DNA of 64,000 nucleotides. Source: Paucidesulfovibrio longus DSM 6739 (lineage in GTDB: Bacteria; Desulfobacterota; Desulfovibrionia; Desulfovibrionales; Desulfovibrionaceae). Under the pieces are notes generated by a model. That model was not told where the DNA came from and searched no databases. It saw nothing but the letters and a program-made list of their open reading frames with translations. The translations under genes were made by a program, and so were the position numbers. The DNA lies in assembly GCF_000420485.1 (NCBI RefSeq), contig NZ_ATVA01000011.1, positions 535,855 to 599,854 on the forward strand, written 5' to 3'. Of this stretch, positions 62,048 through 64,000 are shown in pieces (position 1 is the first letter of the stretch; each line of letters opens with the position of its first letter).

Positions 62048-62989
62048 ATGACACCCCGGAACAAGCCCATTCTCCTCGTCGCCCTGGGCGGCAACGCGCT
62101 GATCAGAAAGGGCCAGGAAGGCTCCATTCGCCAGCAGTTCGAGAACCTTCGCCTGCCCATGCGGCAGATCGCCGGTCTGTCCCTGGACTGGCGGGTGATC
62201 ATCACCCACGGCAACGGTCCGCAGGTGGGCGATCTGCTGCTGCAGCAGGAGTGCTGCGACAAGGTTCCCAAGCTGCCGCTGGAGATATTGGTCGCGCAGA
62301 CCGAAGGGCAGATCGGCTACATGATCGAATCCACCCTGGACCAGGCGCTCTCGGAATTGAACGTCGCGTATCGCCCCTTGGTGAGCATGCTCACGTATGT
62401 TGTGGTTGACCGCGATGATCCGGCCCTGCGGGAGCCGACCAAGCCCATCGGCCCCGTGCTGGCTCCTCCGGAGGCGGCCGAGCCTGTGGCGGGCTATCCC
62501 GTGCGGAACACGGCCAAAGGCTGGCGGCGCGTGGTGGGCTCTCCGGAACCCGTGACCATTGTGGAGCGGCGTGAGATCGGCCAGCTCGTGGACCTGGATT
62601 TCATCGTGATCTGTTGCGGAGGCGGGGGAATACCCGTGATCCGCGAGGGACGCGGGTTCAACGGCGTGGACGCGGTCATCGACAAGGATCTGGCCAGCTC
62701 GCTGCTCGCCCGCGAGGTGGGCGCGGACCTGCTGGTCATGGCCACGGACGTAGAAGGAGCCATGATCCATTACGGCAAGCCGGAACAGCAAGTGCTTGGC
62801 GAAATCACGATCCACGAGCTGTCGAAGCGCATGGAGGAGGGGCATTTCCCTGCGGGAAGCATGCTGCCCAAGGTTCGCGCCGGGCGGCGTTTCGCCTTGG
62901 CCACGGGCAAGACCGCGGTGATCTGTTCCATAGAGAACATCGAGGAGGCGGTTTCCGGGCGAGCCGGAACGCGCATCGTCACGGGCTAG
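62048..62989 (+). CDS. arcC: Carbamate kinase
   Basis: Transfers phosphate between carbamoyl phosphate and ADP, giving ATP, CO2 and ammonia. 313 residues: ILLVALGGNALIRKGQEG at the start, ITHGNGPQVGDLLLQQE, FIVICCGGGGIPVI and DKDLASSLLAREVGADLLV, all carbamate-kinase signatures. It begins 8 bases after the preceding stop. arcA and arcB (arginine deiminase, ornithine carbamoyltransferase) are not in this operon. Confidence 0.93.
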   Translation: MTPRNKPILLVALGGNALIRKGQEGSIRQQFENLRLPMRQIAGLSLDWRVIITHGNGPQVGDLLLQQECCDKVPKLPLEILVAQTEGQIGYMIESTLDQALSELNVAYRPLVSMLTYVVVDRDDPALREPTKPIGPVLAPPEAAEPVAGYPVRNTAKGWRRVVGSPEPVTIVERREIGQLVDLDFIVICCGGGGIPVIREGRGFNGVDAVIDKDLASSLLAREVGADLLVMATDVEGAMIHYGKPEQQVLGEITIHELSKRMEEGHFPAGSMLPKVRAGRRFALATGKTAVICSIENIEEAVSGRAGTRIVTG

Positions 62990-63015
62990 GCGGCGTGCCG
63001 CCCCGTGCTCTGCGC

Positions 63016-63486
63016 TCAAGGCAGCTTCAGGGCCATGGGCGTGAAGCGGATGCCGTTATGGAGCTGCTCCTGATCCGTGGGCAGAAATCCGAAGCGGAGA
63101 TAGGCGCCCACGGCATTGGGCGAAGCGTTCACCGTGATCTGGGCCAGGCTGGGATTCACCTGCCGGCAGAGGTCGGCGCAGGTCCGGACCAGCAGCCTGC
63201 CGATGCCGGAGCAGCGGCGATCGTCGCGTACGAAGAGCATGCAGATATGGTTGTGGTCGCGGACTTCGGCGACCCCGGCCAAGTCGTCGCCAATCCGGGC
63301 CGCCAGAAAGACGTGGCCCTGGTTGCGGCGTTCCTGCGCGCTTTCATCGGTGGTAAAGGAGCTGAATTCCTGTATTCCGGCAGGGGAGAATTCCGGGGCC
63401 ACATGCCGCTGAAAGACCTCCCGGACGAGACGCATGGCCTGGGGCAGGTCTTCCGGGGGGAGCGGTCGGATCATGGGTTCGTTCAT
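63016..63486 (-). CDS. GNAT-family N-acetyltransferase
   Basis: A 156-residue acetyltransferase. The acetyl-CoA loop is DDRRCSGIGRLLVRT (motif A, R/Q-x-x-G-x-G/A type) near 87-101, with VNASPNAVGAYLRFGF before the C-terminus. Substrate unknown. Convergent with arcC. Confidence 0.82.
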   Translation of the reverse strand: MNEPMIRPLPPEDLPQAMRLVREVFQRHVAPEFSPAGIQEFSSFTTDESAQERRNQGHVFLAARIGDDLAGVAEVRDHNHICMLFVRDDRRCSGIGRLLVRTCADLCRQVNPSLAQITVNASPNAVGAYLRFGFLPTDQEQLHNGIRFTPMALKLP

Positions 63487-63717
63487 GCGCTACTCCTTGG
63501 GTGTGAGCCTGGATACGGTAGAAGCCGTCCGGCTCGAATGCAAGAGGTGTAGATAGGCAGGCGATTCGGAGATAGGCGGGCGAGCGGAGCGGTACGGAAT
63601 GGATTTGCAGCTCGCAGGGGCGGAGAGTGACGCCGAGGGATGAAAAAAAAGTTTTCAGTATTATCCTGCGATTTCAGTGTGTTGTGCAAAAATTGTGTTT
63701 GAGCAGTAAAAAACCGC

Positions 63718-63746
63718 TTGACCGGCGGGAGCGGATTGCATAGACA
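63718..63746 (+). promoter_or_regulatory. Tandem promoter P1
   Basis: TTGACC (63718-63723), 17-bp spacer, TAGACA (63741-63746), followed by the GC-rich CACCCC; an A6 tract lies at 63708-63713 just upstream. Confidence 0.7.
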
Positions 63747-63821
63747 CACCCCTCGCCGCTGATGCGGAGCGAAACGGAGTCCTTGGAGCGAAAGCTCCGA
63801 GAAAAAAGATGCAGAAAGCGC

Positions 63822-63850
63822 TTGACTCCGGACGGACGGAAGCCTAAACA
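63822..63850 (+). promoter_or_regulatory. Tandem promoter P2
   Basis: TTGACT (63822-63827), 17-bp spacer, TAAACA (63845-63850), then GCTCGTCC. An A6 tract at 63802-63807 lies at UP-element distance. The -35 begins exactly 104 bp after that of P1. Confidence 0.8.
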
Positions 63851-63925
63851 GCTCGTCCGCCGCAAAAGTGGGGGAGTTTGGGAGTCTTCGGAGCGGATGC
63901 TTCGAAAAAAAAGTGCAGAAAGCGC

Positions 63926-63954
63926 TTGACTCCGAAAAGGCGAAAGCCTAGAAA
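63926..63954 (+). promoter_or_regulatory. Tandem promoter P3
   Basis: TTGACT (63926-63931), 17-bp spacer, TAGAAA (63949-63954), then GCTCCTCC. An A8 tract lies at 63905-63912. The -35 begins exactly 104 bp after that of P2. Confidence 0.8.
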
Positions 63955-64000
63955 GCTCCTCCGCTGCACGCGAAAGGGTTTTCGGAGTCTCGGAGCAAAC

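Larger units (their letters stand above)
63487..64000 (+). other. Non-coding region with a tandem promoter array
   Basis: A 514-bp stretch with no supportable gene. The first 230 bp show only A-rich patches (63642-63650, 63686-63692). From 63718 it becomes a degenerate 104-bp repeat, each unit with a promoter, a GC-rich segment, a hairpin and an A-tract; two and a part of a third unit fit before the edge. The layout is like a ribosomal RNA operon leader. Confidence 0.75.
63718..64000 (+). repeat. Degenerate 104-bp tandem repeat
   Basis: Units start at 63718, 63822 and 63926 (last one cut by the window edge). A 21-bp block beginning TGCAGAAAGCGC and running into the -35 is identical at 63810-63830 and 63914-63934. 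Each full unit also has a hairpin: GGAGC-GAAA-GCTCC at 63785-63798 and TTCGGAGC-GGAT-GCTTCGAA at 63887-63906. Confidence 0.75.

Noticed and set aside
63718..64000. A CRISPR array
   Set aside because: The period is 104 bp, the repeats are degenerate, and each unit holds promoter hexamers; no short identical repeats with unique spacers.

Overview
The window is GC-rich chromosomal DNA that looks like a Desulfovibrio-type sulfate reducer (Desulfovibrionales). Supporting signs are a small Desulfovibrio-type ferredoxin, a ferredoxin-linked 2-oxoacid oxidoreductase, a large chemotaxis cluster, PomA/MotB-type flagellar motor genes, and the mercury-methylation pair hgcAB. Gene density is high. Apart from three multi-gene runs, the layout is mostly housekeeping genes in short operons on both strands. 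No prophage, insertion sequence or CRISPR array was seen.

Layout. 1-1.7 kb: end of korA, then korB and korC. 1.7-3.3 kb (minus): FlgO-family lipoprotein and purine nucleoside phosphorylase. 3.4-7.0 kb: motA, motB, PilZ protein, a lipoyl-like protein, a small coiled-coil protein and ssb. 7.1-11.6 kb: SAM methyltransferase, hgcA, hgcB, then a convergent MFS exporter with its MarR regulator. 11.6-15.7 kb (minus): a membrane protein and a SWIM/SNF2 ATPase. 16-19.8 kb: peptide-binding lipoprotein and the (p)ppGpp enzyme Rel. 19.9-22.6 kb: NlpC/P60-like secreted protein with a small lipoprotein, ferredoxin, an Arg-rich microprotein and an alpha/beta hydrolase. 22.7 kb: tRNA-Pro(CGG). 23-31 kb: cheB, a HEAT-repeat protein, cheR, cheW, cheY and cheA. 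31-43.6 kb: CpoB/YbgF, DprA, 2-hydroxyacid dehydrogenase, half-size GDT1 protein, HDOD protein, REC-GGDEF protein, XerC, cyclophilin, nitronate monooxygenase with a repeat tail, LhgO and a PPC protein. 43.6-50.9 kb (minus): DMT exporter, addA, addB. 50.9-57.5 kb: ornithine cyclodeaminase-like protein, RluA-type synthase, acyl-CoA synthetase, ftsY, asnS. 57.6-63.5 kb: AraC regulator, then a GntR / ornithine aminotransferase / cDPG-synthase-like / carbamate kinase operon, and a GNAT protein. 63.5-64 kb: a non-coding array of tandem promoters.

The main find is hgcA. Its frame begins at an ATG at 8168 with a good Shine-Dalgarno sequence and is interrupted by a single TGA at codon 50, directly after a Cys codon. 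It then runs without a stop into a full HgcA. Downstream of the TGA lies an 8-bp perfect hairpin with a GGTT loop, at the distance and with the loop G expected of a bacterial SECIS element. The simplest reading is a selenocysteine-containing HgcA with an N-terminal Cys-Sec-Gly motif. A nonsense mutation or sequencing error remains possible. If real, it places selenium directly in the mercury-methylating enzyme.

The second find is at the right edge. Three sigma-70-type promoters, each with a 17-bp spacer, lie exactly 104 bp apart inside a degenerate 104-bp repeat with A-tracts, GC-rich discriminators and hairpins. This is most easily explained as the tandem promoter region of an rRNA or other stable-RNA operon starting just beyond the window. 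Other notable items are five 18-residue amphipathic repeats at the end of a nitronate monooxygenase, and a CheA with two intact and one His-less HPt domain beside a 641-residue HEAT protein. There is also an ornithine/carbamate operon containing an enzyme of uncertain function.
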